Assembly (NCBI GenBank): GCA_022747635.1
Contig: JAKTNV010000005.1
Location: 85,556,469-85,620,468, forward strand
Direction: 5' to 3'
Source of the DNA: Hetaerina americana
Lineage: Eukaryota; Arthropoda; Insecta; Odonata; Calopterygidae
DNA length: 64,000 nucleotides
Shown: positions 27,601 to 34,700 of the stretch, piece after piece
How the letters are laid out: the number at the start of each line of letters is the position of its first letter
Position numbering within the stretch: position 1 is the first letter of the stretch
Made by a program: the position numbers and the translations under genes
The notes under the pieces: model-generated
Database searches by the model: none
What the model saw: only the letters and a program-made list of their open reading frames with translations
Told to the model about the DNA's origin: nothing

Positions 27601-30600
27601 TAATTTATAAAGTATATGCTCCTCCTTGGAGAGTAACTAAAATGGTTTACTTAAAACATTTGCTATCAGAAATATTCTTGCAAACCTATTTGCAATGATG
27701 CTCAAAATAAATGGACATACAGCGAAAGATGAGATTGATGTTACATATTCACACCTCATACTTTCCCTTGGAGGAAAAGTGACATCCAACTTTGATGTTT
27801 ACAGCAAATTAGCCTGATAGAGAACCCATAAGTGAACAGGGCTTTGGGACTGCAATGACACACCACATTACAATGGATTCCCATGTCCTTATAGTAAACC
27901 CTTTGACGTTGCCCACCTAACAGAGTTTTATCGAAGTAGGATGGGTGAGTTCTTGAAATTCATATGGTTGGGAAAATGATGCAACCTTTAACCATGAAAA
28001 CCCACTTCCAAACATTCCTGAAGTACGCACTGTAAAAATAACTGCATTATACAAACTCATTAATTGGGCGAAAAGCTATGCCAACTTTCCACTGGCAATG
28101 AAGATGAATGTGCAAAAGACATTGTTAAAACTTGATAGATTTAGAAGCGCAGATATCACTTGAATTACAAAAATATACATAAGAAGATGAAAAATTATAA
28201 TTGGAACATTCGAATGTGATGACTTTCCTTCCCAAAAGTAAGATATAGTTTCTGGCAACAAATGTCATGATTAAAGATTTATACTAACCATGAAGGAAAT
28301 AATGATGTCACTACACCTGAAACCATTTTTCATGAAACGTCTCTACATTTGTCATGCAATGAATGTCAGAACTACATGAGCTTATTTGGATTCAAAGAAA
28401 GAGAAATGGAAAAAAAGAAGCCATTTTAGCAATTCATCTATTAACTGCGAGGAGAAAAGAAAATTATGAAAAACTTCATGACTAGGAGAAAATGATTTGA
28501 TGAGGTCTAAAGCCACCAGAAGATCTTATATTATATTATTATAATATTATTTTCCGAGTAAAATTAAAGAGCAAAATAAGGATAAAATACGGTTTAACAC
28601 TTTGGCTCTTTACTTTAAAGTTTTCATTAATAAGGATAAAAACCACTTTAAAAATTATGGATTACATGCAACGAACCACAGTTATTGACCCCAAGGTTGG
28701 TTTTGATAGGTGAGGATGGAGATAATTGGGAATGATCCCAACCACATGTAAAATTAACACATTAGAGTAGTAAGTGGGGGCCAGTTCCTAACCCTGTGCT
28801 GCCCATGGTTCCCCAGGAAGATCTATCACTCGAAAAGTCACATGTCTTGGGTGAAGCAGAAGAGGCCTCTTCAGGAATAGAACCCGGGCCCTCTAGTCTG
28901 TATCCCAACGCTCTATCTACCACTGGACTACAGGCAATGCAAAAATAAAACAACGATAATATAAGACAAATGTAAAAGTCTTTGGCTGAAGGAAAACAAA
29001 ATGCAGAGTTGGTCTATGAATGAATTGGATAATTTCAGGCATTATTAGGAGATGGAACCTATTAATTTTTACTAAACAAAATATTACATTTTTCTGCTAG
29101 GTAATGAATTTATTTATGCTCAAGTGTTAATGCCCGAAGATGACCTAGTACATAAAAAAATCTGGTCGGAAAATTTGTTGTTAACTTGTGAGAAATTGCA
29201 ATTATTTGGCCATCAACTGAAAAAATGAGGCCCCGGTGCGGGATGTCAGCGCATCACTTATCTCGTAACATCAAAAGAAATTAAACATTAATCAAAAGCC
29301 AATTTTTTCCCTACTACCATAATTTGTGTCACTACAATGGTTATGAGCATGACAGGGTTAGATAGATTGGAAAAGCATTTGCTGGCAAAGTACAGAACCA
29401 TTATTTAAGATCATTTAAACTGTTCGCATTCAATAAATGAAATGTTGCAATAGCCTTTAAAAAGTGCACATCTATATCTGTACTCACAATAATTCATTGC
29501 CCATTCTGAAATAAATAACGATCCACCATCATAAACAATACAATATCCATTCGGCTTTTACTTGCTCAAAAAAACTGAGAGTAATTCCATTTAATTGATT
29601 AGAAATTACGGAGAGAAAAAAGAGAAATAATGTTACTTATTTAGGCAAGGATGTCTCAAAGTAATTAGAGGCCCTTATTTACATTCTGAATCAAACAACT
29701 AATTGAATACAGAGCCATCCCTTGAGATGGTACTGTATTGAGGGCATTAGGTCAAACATCCAAATAAACATTAGAAGTCATGCATCATTAAGTGTGTCAC
29801 CAACTTTATCCGTAAATAAATGGATGAAAAAAACCTTGAAAATCAACCTTTACATTTAAGGTGAAACAGAAATCACATAAAATACTGATAAAAAGGGAAA
29901 ACCAATTAGGCCAGACACTAATTAGAGAATGAAGATACCACAAAAGCTCGGAGGCAGGAAAGAAACTCATGCTTTTATTTTCAGGAGTTGGATGCTTAAG
30001 GCAACGAGAATAAACTGGTACTGGTGACTTCCAGGTTTATTTGTTTTGCCACTGATCATCATGTACCAACAGCTGTTTGAACTCAAGAAGGATTTTGACA
30101 TTTCAAAGAAATCTGGTAGCAAGGAAAGTATTCAACTAAAATAAATATATGCCTAGGTGGAACCAACCCTAATAACTGACCCAAAAATCAAAATGTAAAG
30201 TTTTTATTACTAACACGTCGTATCGAAAATATTTATACATTACTATCATTCTAATAAGGTGACTATTCAATGGTGACCACTGTGCAGGCTATTTCTAATT
30301 TAGGTTAACTTAAAAATGTAACAAACCTTTGACATTATCTCTAATGTATCACATATGTTGATTCTCTGGATTCTTCCTCCGACATCTATTTCAACCATCT
30401 TCTGCGCCTCGGCATAGGTAAGTCCTTCGCGAACTGGCGAGCCAGCAGCATCGGGTGTAGTGGGAAACTTAGGACGAGCTCCATCTGCTCGAGGAGTTTT
30501 ACTTTTCTTTCTTGCAGGAGCTGAAAATTATCCACGATGTCATTGATCAGCGTAAATAGAACACTACCCGAGGTAAACTACCCAGACTAGGCCATACAGG

Positions 30601-30821
30601 AAACTCTATCAGCCACCTGCAGCACTATGACATGACAGGAAGTTACCTGAGTTTGAAGGGGGGTTGGACTGTTCTCCATCATGGTTAAAATTATAAAGGT
30701 GGTATTGAAGACCACAAATACTTTTATACACTTTGTCGCAAGTTTGAACTGGGCAATCATAAGGTGGTTTTGATTGCCTCAGCTTCTTACAAAACTGGTA
30801 AATATCAAAATCCAATCCCAT
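690..30821 (-). CDS. BRPF1: BRPF1/peregrin-like bromodomain-PHD protein, 12 exons, C-terminus beyond window
   Basis: Scaffold subunit of MOZ/MORF-type histone acetyltransferase complexes; acts in the nucleus and reads modified histone tails (family knowledge). Coding exons, 5' to 3' on the minus strand: 30821-30647, 30520-30327, 19844-19606, 16692-16512, 15212-15081, 13963-13775, 13342-13216, 10463-10303, 7227-7097, 5599-5422, 3700-3579, 999-690. All have AG/GT borders on this strand and lengths that keep phase: 2139 nt, 713 residues. The start is the first ATG of exon 1 and opens with [10 protein letters not shown], like the BRPF N-terminus. Order seen: C2H2 finger, EPC-like region, PHD, zinc knuckle, second PHD, basic helix, bromodomain. 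The last exon ends at a good GT donor, so at least one more exon lies left of base 1. BRPF2 or BRPF3 cannot be excluded by name, but arthropods usually carry a single BRPF gene. Confidence 0.95.
1785..3116 (+). pseudogene. Fossil piggyBac-type transposase
   Basis: The sense-strand translation, pieced across several frames and stops, follows the piggyBac transposase order. It has [12 protein letters not shown] near 2060-2098; a segment ending TRDRFIHIL (2280-2307) matching the region before the first catalytic Asp; [13 protein letters not shown] (about 2358-2393); [14 protein letters not shown] (2480-2520); and a C-terminal Cys-rich tail [20 protein letters not shown] (about 3021-3081). Stops and shifts are spread throughout, so it is dead. 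It sits in the intron between BRPF1 exons 12 and 11, opposite to the gene. Known piggyBac elements insert at TTAA and have short inverted ends; I did not establish these here. Confidence 0.75.
4290..5110 (-). mobile_element. LINE fragment (RT C-terminal part and 3' end), antisense to window
   Basis: On the minus strand the block reads as the decayed end of a non-LTR reverse transcriptase ORF: a RYGMRIT-like segment before a [13 protein letters not shown] one, and near 4300 the element's 3' end with a basic ERRKEVC-like stretch. Related copies occur at 40.1-40.9, 57.6-57.9 and, in the other orientation, at 53.4-54.2 kb. The clade is not certain (jockey/CR1-like). This copy lacks the small repeat present in two other copies at the corresponding site (about 4775-4800). 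Confidence 0.6.
6538..6762. repeat. Foldback (MITE-like) element in a BRPF1 intron
   Basis: The left arm (about 6538-6606) and right arm (about 6692-6762) are inverted copies of each other, with a few mismatches over roughly 70 bases. Shared pieces include AGTTAGCACCACTC on the left and GAGTGGTGCTAACT on the right, and the ACTCCTATA / TATAGGAGT pair. The spacer of about 85 bases has no coding potential. The size and long arms fit a non-autonomous foldback DNA element; no coding partner was recognised in the window. Confidence 0.7.
9140..9300 (+). pseudogene. C-terminal remnant of a mariner transposase
   Basis: The frame from about 9161 to 9270 reads [20 protein letters not shown], then [16 protein letters not shown] and a stop. 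This closely follows the conserved C-terminus of mariner transposases (FxxCFxxWxxRWxKCIxxxGxYFxGD). The catalytic core is not recognisable upstream. It lies in the intron between BRPF1 exons 9 and 8 and is unrelated in sequence to the mariner at 17.7 kb. Confidence 0.65.
9440..9720 (+). pseudogene. Relic resembling the hAT/CGG-binding-protein-like family
   Basis: A frame of 72 codons ending at 9720 contains [20 protein letters not shown] followed by [12 protein letters not shown]. This resembles the recurring module of domesticated and transposon-borne hAT-related proteins in which a KLP segment is followed by RWGTWLxAxxYY. The usual Arg-Trp is changed (HLGTWL). There is no upstream BED finger, so this is a fragment. 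The assignment rests on motif memory only. Confidence 0.4.
10675..11010 (-). mobile_element. tRNA-derived SINE, family 1, copy a (oldest-looking)
   Basis: On the minus strand the element opens with a tRNA-like head (TGGTGCAATGGC, a decayed B-box region) and ends toward 10675 in the shared tail. It is about 330 bp, like the copies at 12.5, 24.2, 51.1, 59.2 and 62.2 kb. The B box, GGTTCGAATCC in better copies, is decayed to AAGTTAAAATTCC. Many CpGs of other copies are TpG or CpA here (AGCATTGGCATT versus GGCGTCGGCATT). It is in the sense direction relative to BRPF1. Confidence 0.85.
11030..11215. repeat. Small tRNA-like repeat, family 2, copy with a local inversion
   Basis: The block shares the core CAGTAA-TTTT...CACTAAT and AAATGATTTTTACACTTAG with repeats at 17.4-17.7, 40.6 and 57.9 kb. 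Here the segment AAAATCATTCACCTTGACC appears and then returns inverted as GATCAAGGTAAATGATTTT, giving a hairpin of about 20 bp. The better copy at 17.46 kb has GAATCGAATCCGGATCC, the complement of a pol III B-box-like element. Confidence 0.5.
11221..11380. repeat. Foldback repeat with long AT-rich arms
   Basis: Left arm elements (GAGAGAAAATAT, CTATACTATTTTTATTT, CAGGTTTT) recur inverted in the right arm (AAACCTG, AAATAAAAATAGTATAG, AAATATTTTCTCTAC). The arms reach about 65 bases with mismatches around a centre near 11300. It has no coding capacity and is probably a MITE. Confidence 0.65.
12201..12363. repeat. Near-perfect hairpin element bounded by 13-bp direct repeats
   Basis: Arms at about 12214-12263 and 12269-12323 are inverted copies over about 45-50 bases with only one to three mismatches (for example GGGTTTCCCACCGGGTCAGG / CCTGACCCGGTGGGAAACCC). 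The loop is very short. The 13-mer AAGGTTACATGGT occurs directly at both ends, 12201-12213 and 12351-12363, like a target-site duplication. About 27 bases (CGCCGGGAAAACCTGAG and on) separate the right arm from the right repeat. The arms keep CpGs in a CpG-poor intron. Confidence 0.8.
12471..12780 (-). mobile_element. tRNA-derived SINE, family 1, copy b
   Basis: The minus-strand head (ATCAGGATGGTGCGGATGC) is followed by an intact B box GGTTCGAATCC near 12716-12726, then the shared body with the CCTTTCCCATCCATCCC segment. CpG sites in the tail are decayed (GGTGTTGGTATTA versus GGCGTCGGCATTA). It is in the BRPF1 exon 8/7 intron, sense with the gene. Confidence 0.88.
14690..14900 (+). mobile_element. 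LINE 3'-end relic
   Basis: Translation around 14740-14870 gives HIKRMDES, then [11 protein letters not shown] and [14 protein letters not shown], resembling the end of non-LTR pol proteins (GHxxRMxExRxPK..., RGRGRPxxRW). Stops and shifts are present. It lies in the intron between BRPF1 exons 6 and 5, antisense to the gene. Confidence 0.4.
15213..16511. other. BRPF1 intron 4, nothing recognised
   Basis: This is AT-rich, CpG-poor intron sequence. I found no coding frame, SINE head or inverted repeat worth reporting here. Confidence 0.5.
16996..17019. repeat. Perfect 11-bp-arm palindrome in a BRPF1 intron
   Basis: CTGGAGGTTAA, a 2-base centre, then TTAACCTCCAG. Flanking bases CTTAG and TTTAAG extend the symmetry loosely. 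The function is unknown. Confidence 0.7.
17360..17690. repeat. tRNA-like repeat family 2, best copy, later flanking a mariner
   Basis: It contains TGACAGTAACTTTTCACAGA, CCGCTAATGCACATTTAAG and, at about 17462-17492, GAATCGAATCCGGATCC, the complement of a B-box-like site. A second partial unit at 17600-17690 has ATGATTTTTACACTTAAAAA, also found at 11.2 kb. The mariner composite begins immediately after it, at 17706. Confidence 0.5.
17911..18961 (+). pseudogene. Mariner DD34D transposase, frameshifted and with a replaced C-terminus
   Basis: Translation starts at ATG 17911 ([14 protein letters not shown]). The frame shifts by +1 near 17980-18010 and then runs to 18961. Seen are the helix-turn-helix region ([19 protein letters not shown]), [11 protein letters not shown] (first Asp), LHHDNAPSH (second Asp) and [12 protein letters not shown] (third Asp); the last two Asp are 34 residues apart, as in mariner. 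After KKCFEN the expected ending is missing. Twenty residues translated from the inverted neighbour copy follow before the stop. With one frameshift and a foreign tail it is unlikely to be active, but the core is otherwise uninterrupted, so decay is recent. Confidence 0.9.
18898..19258 (-). mobile_element. Internally deleted mariner copy, inverted relative to its neighbour
   Basis: Read on the minus strand, it has a 5' terminal repeat, a 5' untranslated region, MDLNLQQR, then a direct jump to the C-terminal segment [20 protein letters not shown] and its stop, then a 3' untranslated region and a 3' terminus. The 3' terminus (ATCAAAAATTTCCCGGAATT on the plus strand, about 18904) lacks the outermost CAAGGTA bases. 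The deletion removes about 300 codons. It supplies exactly the C-terminal segment that the left copy lacks, but in reverse orientation. Confidence 0.8.
19845..21264. other. Start of the 10.5-kb BRPF1 intron, nothing recognised
   Basis: AT-rich and CpG-poor. Short open frames here have no recognisable domain, and I see no SINE head or clear inverted repeat. Confidence 0.5.
21265..22105 (-). mobile_element. LINE debris, antisense to window, in two blocks
   Basis: Blocks at 21265-21545 and 21940-22105 are pyrimidine-rich on the plus strand and read on the minus strand as decayed non-LTR pol 3' sequence, with [17 protein letters not shown] near 22005-21965. The same 3' signature ([12 protein letters not shown]) occurs in sense at 59.65-59.70 kb. 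The sequence between the blocks is not recognisable. Confidence 0.5.
22480..22800 (+). mobile_element. Possible LINE 3' remnant, sense
   Basis: A purine-rich stretch ends in a frame reading [17 protein letters not shown] (about 22745-22798), reminiscent of LINE 3' ends elsewhere in the window (RKYAELKN). The rest is too decayed to align by eye. Confidence 0.35.
23380..24010 (+). pseudogene. Ty3/gypsy-type pol relic
   Basis: One block (about 23490-23590) reads [18 protein letters not shown], then TIKAN, like the region after the catalytic loop of gypsy reverse transcriptase (NHDxxLxxLLxRCRxxNxKLN). A second block (about 23880-23980) reads [22 protein letters not shown], like the gypsy integrase C-terminus (SYxVxLxDGxxxRRNRxHL). 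RNase H and the integrase core between them appear deleted or unrecognisable. Stops are frequent. No LTRs were found. It is inside the long BRPF1 intron, antisense to the gene. Confidence 0.55.
24184..24497 (-). mobile_element. tRNA-derived SINE, family 1, copy c
   Basis: The minus-strand head reads GATGGTGCGGTGGCTAACGT, a clear A-box-like region, and the B box has become GGTTTAAACCC. The body matches copies at 51.1 and 62.2 kb. Its outer end is flanked by AAATATAGTAATAGTTTTAG, close to the flank of the 51.1-kb copy, where AAATATAGGAGTAGTTTTAG occurs. Confidence 0.88.
25620..26330 (+). pseudogene. Ty1/copia-type reverse transcriptase relic
   Basis: Translation, interrupted by stops, gives [13 protein letters not shown] (about 25706-25745), later [17 protein letters not shown] (25880-25935), [17 protein letters not shown] and [20 protein letters not shown]. 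This follows the copia order KARLVARGFQQ - SPVARxxxIR - LHQMDVKTAFLNG. The family's catalytic MDV appears as WMFV. No LTRs were seen. It is in the BRPF1 intron, antisense to the gene. Confidence 0.6.
27200..27545 (+). mobile_element. LINE 3' end with ATT tail
   Basis: A short uninterrupted frame (27253-27408) reads [20 protein letters not shown] and then a [24 protein letters not shown] end before TGA. This matches the LYNKLP-E-I...FKxxLxxxL ending of many arthropod non-LTR pol proteins. About 120 bases of 3' untranslated sequence follow, ending in an ATT-rich tail at about 27520-27535. The end of this copy is intact enough to mark a true 3' terminus. Confidence 0.65.
27546..28771. other. BRPF1 intron, nothing recognised
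   Basis: AT-rich and CpG-poor. No frames with a recognisable domain and no clear repeat were seen. Confidence 0.45.
28773..28937 (-). mobile_element. tRNA-derived SINE, family 3 (single copy)
   Basis: On the minus strand the head reads GCCTGTAGTCCAGTGGTAGA, then AGAGCGTTGGGAT, a run with tRNA-like D-arm spacing. GGTTCTATTCC, a near-consensus B box, follows. The body of about 100 bases does not match families 1 or 2. It could be read as a decayed tRNA gene, but the anticodon arm does not fold by eye and the trailing body favours a SINE. Confidence 0.65.
28938..30326. other. 3' part of the long BRPF1 intron, nothing recognised
   Basis: AT-rich and CpG-poor. I found neither exons nor recognisable repeats. 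Confidence 0.45.
30327..30821 (-). other. BRPF1: BRPF1 exons 1-2: N-terminal C2H2 finger
   Basis: These two exons encode residues 1-123. Residues about 22-48 form a C2H2 finger (CPVQTC, then a His pair in HLYNFNH), which in the family contributes to acetyltransferase partner and DNA binding. After a short basic, proline-containing linker comes the conserved segment [18 protein letters not shown], the start of the EPC-like region that binds MOZ/MORF. The 126-bp intron between these exons is far shorter than most others in the gene. The next intron (19845-30326) is 10.5 kb and full of retroelement debris. Confidence 0.9.
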
Positions 30822-31797
30822 CGTTTTTCAAATACACCGAGCGTGCATTCGTGATAAAATAACGACTAATACATCAAAATAAATAAAATCATGAAGTAAA
30901 GTAAAAATAAAATAAGGTCTTCCTTCACTTACACATCTCCTAATTATTGAAGAAACGCGAAAATGTCCAAGACACCACAGCCAACACTTAATATTACTTT
31001 AAGTCAAAACAAAAACAAAACATCGTTCACGCAGAAAATCAACGACAAACGGACCCATGTCGGTTCTCAGGGCCAGCTTCAAATTTTAAACAACTTTACA
31101 TCGGTCGAAACTTCGTATAGCGCATACTCCCATTGCTAAAAAAACAACCAATTACACTTTCAGCCAGTCAAATCCAGAAACTCTTGTTATGGCTACACCG
31201 CTCCCTACAGAATGCGACTTGACTCAAAAAGAAAGACAACTGAAATTCGTTACAATGTTGCCAAAAGAAAGATCGATTTTTACTGTGTTAGTGGAGTTGG
31301 TTTAAATTCCTACAAAACAGTTTGGTTAAAATCGGCAAGTGGTAATTTTCATGAACGCGTAGGGTTAAAATTAATCTTGAAAATACTTACGTTGTGAAAG
31401 ACCCAGTCGAATTGTATTGCATTAAAGTTGGGACGCTCAATTTTATCTGTTCTGCGTAATTCAGTCTTTTATTTATCTCCTCAGAGCTATGGGGAGGTGA
31501 TATTATGCGATTATCCCTGACAACTTAGCGTGATTATATTTATGCACAGTAATTGCTATATCCTTTCACAATGTTCTAATTCAGCAGCTTGGGATTTAAA
31601 AATTTATTTGACGGTTTACTTTGTCTGTCCTAGTAAGCTACTCCCAGTTCTTGAACGACCACAATATTTTGCCATTTCATAATTTTTAAAAAAGATAAAG
31701 AAATATTTTGATGAATATAAAGACTTGGTATTACCAATTTCATTTATGAAATGTGACTTTTTGGGAAAAATCTCATTCATTGCTTTGCTATGATTAT
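30822..31797. promoter_or_regulatory. Shared head-to-head promoter region of BRPF1 and RSAD1
   Basis: The two start codons point away from each other and are under 1 kb apart, so both transcripts must start in or near this interval. CpG is clearly denser here than in the flanking introns (for example CATCGTTCACGCAG, GGTCGAAACTTCG). No TATA box at a convincing distance was identified. The exact transcription starts and any 5' untranslated exons are not visible from sequence alone. Confidence 0.7.
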
Positions 31798-34700
31798 ATG
31801 CGTATCTTCGGGATGTTTCATCTTATTAAAATGTTTCGTGTTGGGTATCGGGAGGAGTTCAAATTTATTAGTAAACAACTGAGAATGATTCATAATGATG
31901 ATATTCAGTATCCGGGTTTTTATTTAGAGGAGGCTTCGATTTATGTTCACTGGCCTTACTGTAGAAAGAGATGCCATTTTTGCAATTTTAATAAATACAT
32001 TGACGATAATGTTAACCATATGAGAATGCGTGCCTGCTTGGTCAAAGAGATTAACACTATTATTAGAGAGTGCTCGGTTAAAAGAATAAATTCTGTGTTT
32101 TTTGGAGGAGGAACGCCGAACTTAGCAGAGCCTGCAACCATTGAGGTATGAGATTACTTAGCTCATCGAATCCCTAACGTGGGGCGATTTGATAATTCTA
32201 GCCAGAAATCATATTCGTATTGAAATGATTTATTTTTAGGCTGTTTTAAATGCTGTCTCCAACTGTACGGAATTAGTCACTGGTTCTGAAATAACAATGG
32301 AAACCAACCCGATCGGTAATGGTTCAAGCAAACTGGAAGATTTCAAAGCAGCCGGGATAAACAGAGTCTCAGTCGGTGTTCAAGTAAATCACCTCTCCCT
32401 GTGATTTAGGACCTTGTTTTACAAATGAACTTCTTACTTGCGTATTAATATGCATTAATTTTTCATTTAGGCCTTAGATGACAGTAGTTTGGGATTACTT
32501 GGAAGAGATCACAGTGTTCTCGATGCCTTGAAAACTCTGGATACTGCTAAAATGCTCTTCCCTCATCGCTCATCTGTGGACATCCTCTATGGCTTGCCTG
32601 GCCAATCGTTAGAATCTTGGTCTGCTACACTTAGCAAGCTAATTCCTCTCTTAGATGATCACATTTCTGTTTACCAGTTGACTTTAGAGAGGGGAACAAA
32701 GTTGTTCAAAATGTGTGAGGAGGGAAGATTAGCCATTCCAGAGGAGGATGTATTAGCTGACATGTATGATCTCACATTGGAGAAACTTGACTCAGTTGGT
32801 TTCATTGCATATGAGATATCCAATTACTCCAGGAGTTTGGAAGCTCAGTCAACACACAATAAAGCTTATTGGCAGGGCAAGCAGTACATTGGAATTGGGC
32901 CTGGAGCACATAGTAGATTCGTTCCCCTAACATCAGACAGTTCAAGCTATAATTTGGAACGCATGGTGAGTCACCAGCTAATATTTAAACAAAACATTTT
33001 CCAATTTCATAAAATATTTTATCTGAAAAACATTAAAATTACCTAATAAGTCATGTGTAATAAAAAAGGGCACTCAATGGTTTTAAATTGATGATTTTCT
33101 GGCAGTTGAGTTATGTGTTCTACCACCACAGGCGGAGCACTTCTGCCCACCAGAAGCTCCCCCAAATCTAAGTGGCAATCACAGGCGCACTTAGATAAAC
33201 TCCGACTGTAGCTTTCCTTTAATTGAGATATGTCTGGGTGTCACACAAAAAAATACCTTCTACATCCTGAAAAATTATTTTCTTGTGTTTAGGCTTGAGA
33301 TGAATGGAGAAATGAAGTTGAACCTGGAGGAAGAAATACAATGGAATCTTAAATATGGAGCTAGCAAAGACAGGATGTTGCTATGTGAAATCTGAAAAGG
33401 CAGAAAAATTGGATGGAGGACATATTGAAAGATAGTGGGATGTTAAAGGCCTCAATGGAAGGGAAAATGTTAAGTTTGTGGGGCAGAGGAAGTGAGGTGG
33501 ATCTTTAGATAGCCAACAATTTATGAAGGAAGGAAAGAATGTAAGGCAAACAAGGAAGTTGTCATGGTACGTAGAAGATAATAGTCGTTGTGGATAAACA
33601 AAAACCTAATTTTAATAGGTACAATATTATCAATGAAAATAAGTGAGATGGTCTGAGTTTCAAAATGAAAAGATTCCAGCCCCCGGGTTAATTGCTCTGG
33701 TGACAATTAGGGCATCAATTGTCCTCTTCCAAAAAATTCATCTTAAATTAAATAAAGAGGCGTGATAATACAAATGTAAGAGCTAAGAGAAGGAAACTGC
33801 TTCAATTCATTTTGGTGTGCCTTTCAATTATATACTGACCTGAAATTGTAAAGTTTCGCCTCCATTAGCTATTTGAGGTCACATTAGGTGGCAGTCTGGA
33901 TTTAATTCCTGGGTAAGTTTACAGATGAAGTCTTGCAGCTAGGGAGAAAGGTGAACAGATCACTGAATACTGGCAGCATATGCTGAATTTCTGTAACATT
34001 TCATGTTGTTGATATACATGATTGGTGCACAAGGTAAATCATTTGTCTCAAGTGATACACAAGCATTATTTTTTTATGAATAAGGACTAGCAAATGAGCA
34101 CAATGGATAAAAAGGAGAAAATAAATTTAAAAAAGACCAGAGTGCAAATAAAAAATAGGAGAATGTTTAGGAAACTTCAATAAAGCATGGATGCTTTGAA
34201 ATATAATTAAGAGAAGGATTAATGATTTTCTCAGTAATAATGATTTTATGAGTAAGGACTTGGGGTTGGGTAGAGTAGAAAAAAAGAGATTTGAAGCTGC
34301 AAATGACCTGACAGAAATGTTGTTGAAAATGCTACATGCTATTCAAATGCAGTTTGACCTATATTGACCAAAGGTTGGGGCTTTGTGGTGGATTGTTCAA
34401 GACACAACTCAATCTAGAAAAAGTAAGAAACTTGAAGCAAAATGAAGGAATGTCACAGTGTAAAAATTATTGTGCGACCAGGATTTTCCCAGTTGAGATG
34501 AATGATTTTTGTGATGTGAAATCCTTGCATTCCAGTGGACACCAGCGGATGACTCTCTTTAAATAACATCACAACATTTCCCACAGGTCTCTAAATCGAA
34601 GAAAATTGAAGCTACTGTTTGTTGATGATCCATGCATCTATTTCAACCAAATTGCTAACTCATCAAAAGTTTCCACTAACCCACAATGAATTTTCATTTC

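Noticed and set aside
28871..28937. A minus-strand tRNA gene
   Set aside because: tRNA-like boxes are present, but anticodon and acceptor stems are not convincing; a SINE head fits better.
31212..31397. A 61-codon frame in the divergent promoter
   Set aside because: No domain, no ties to either gene, and it lies in the CpG-rich promoter interval.
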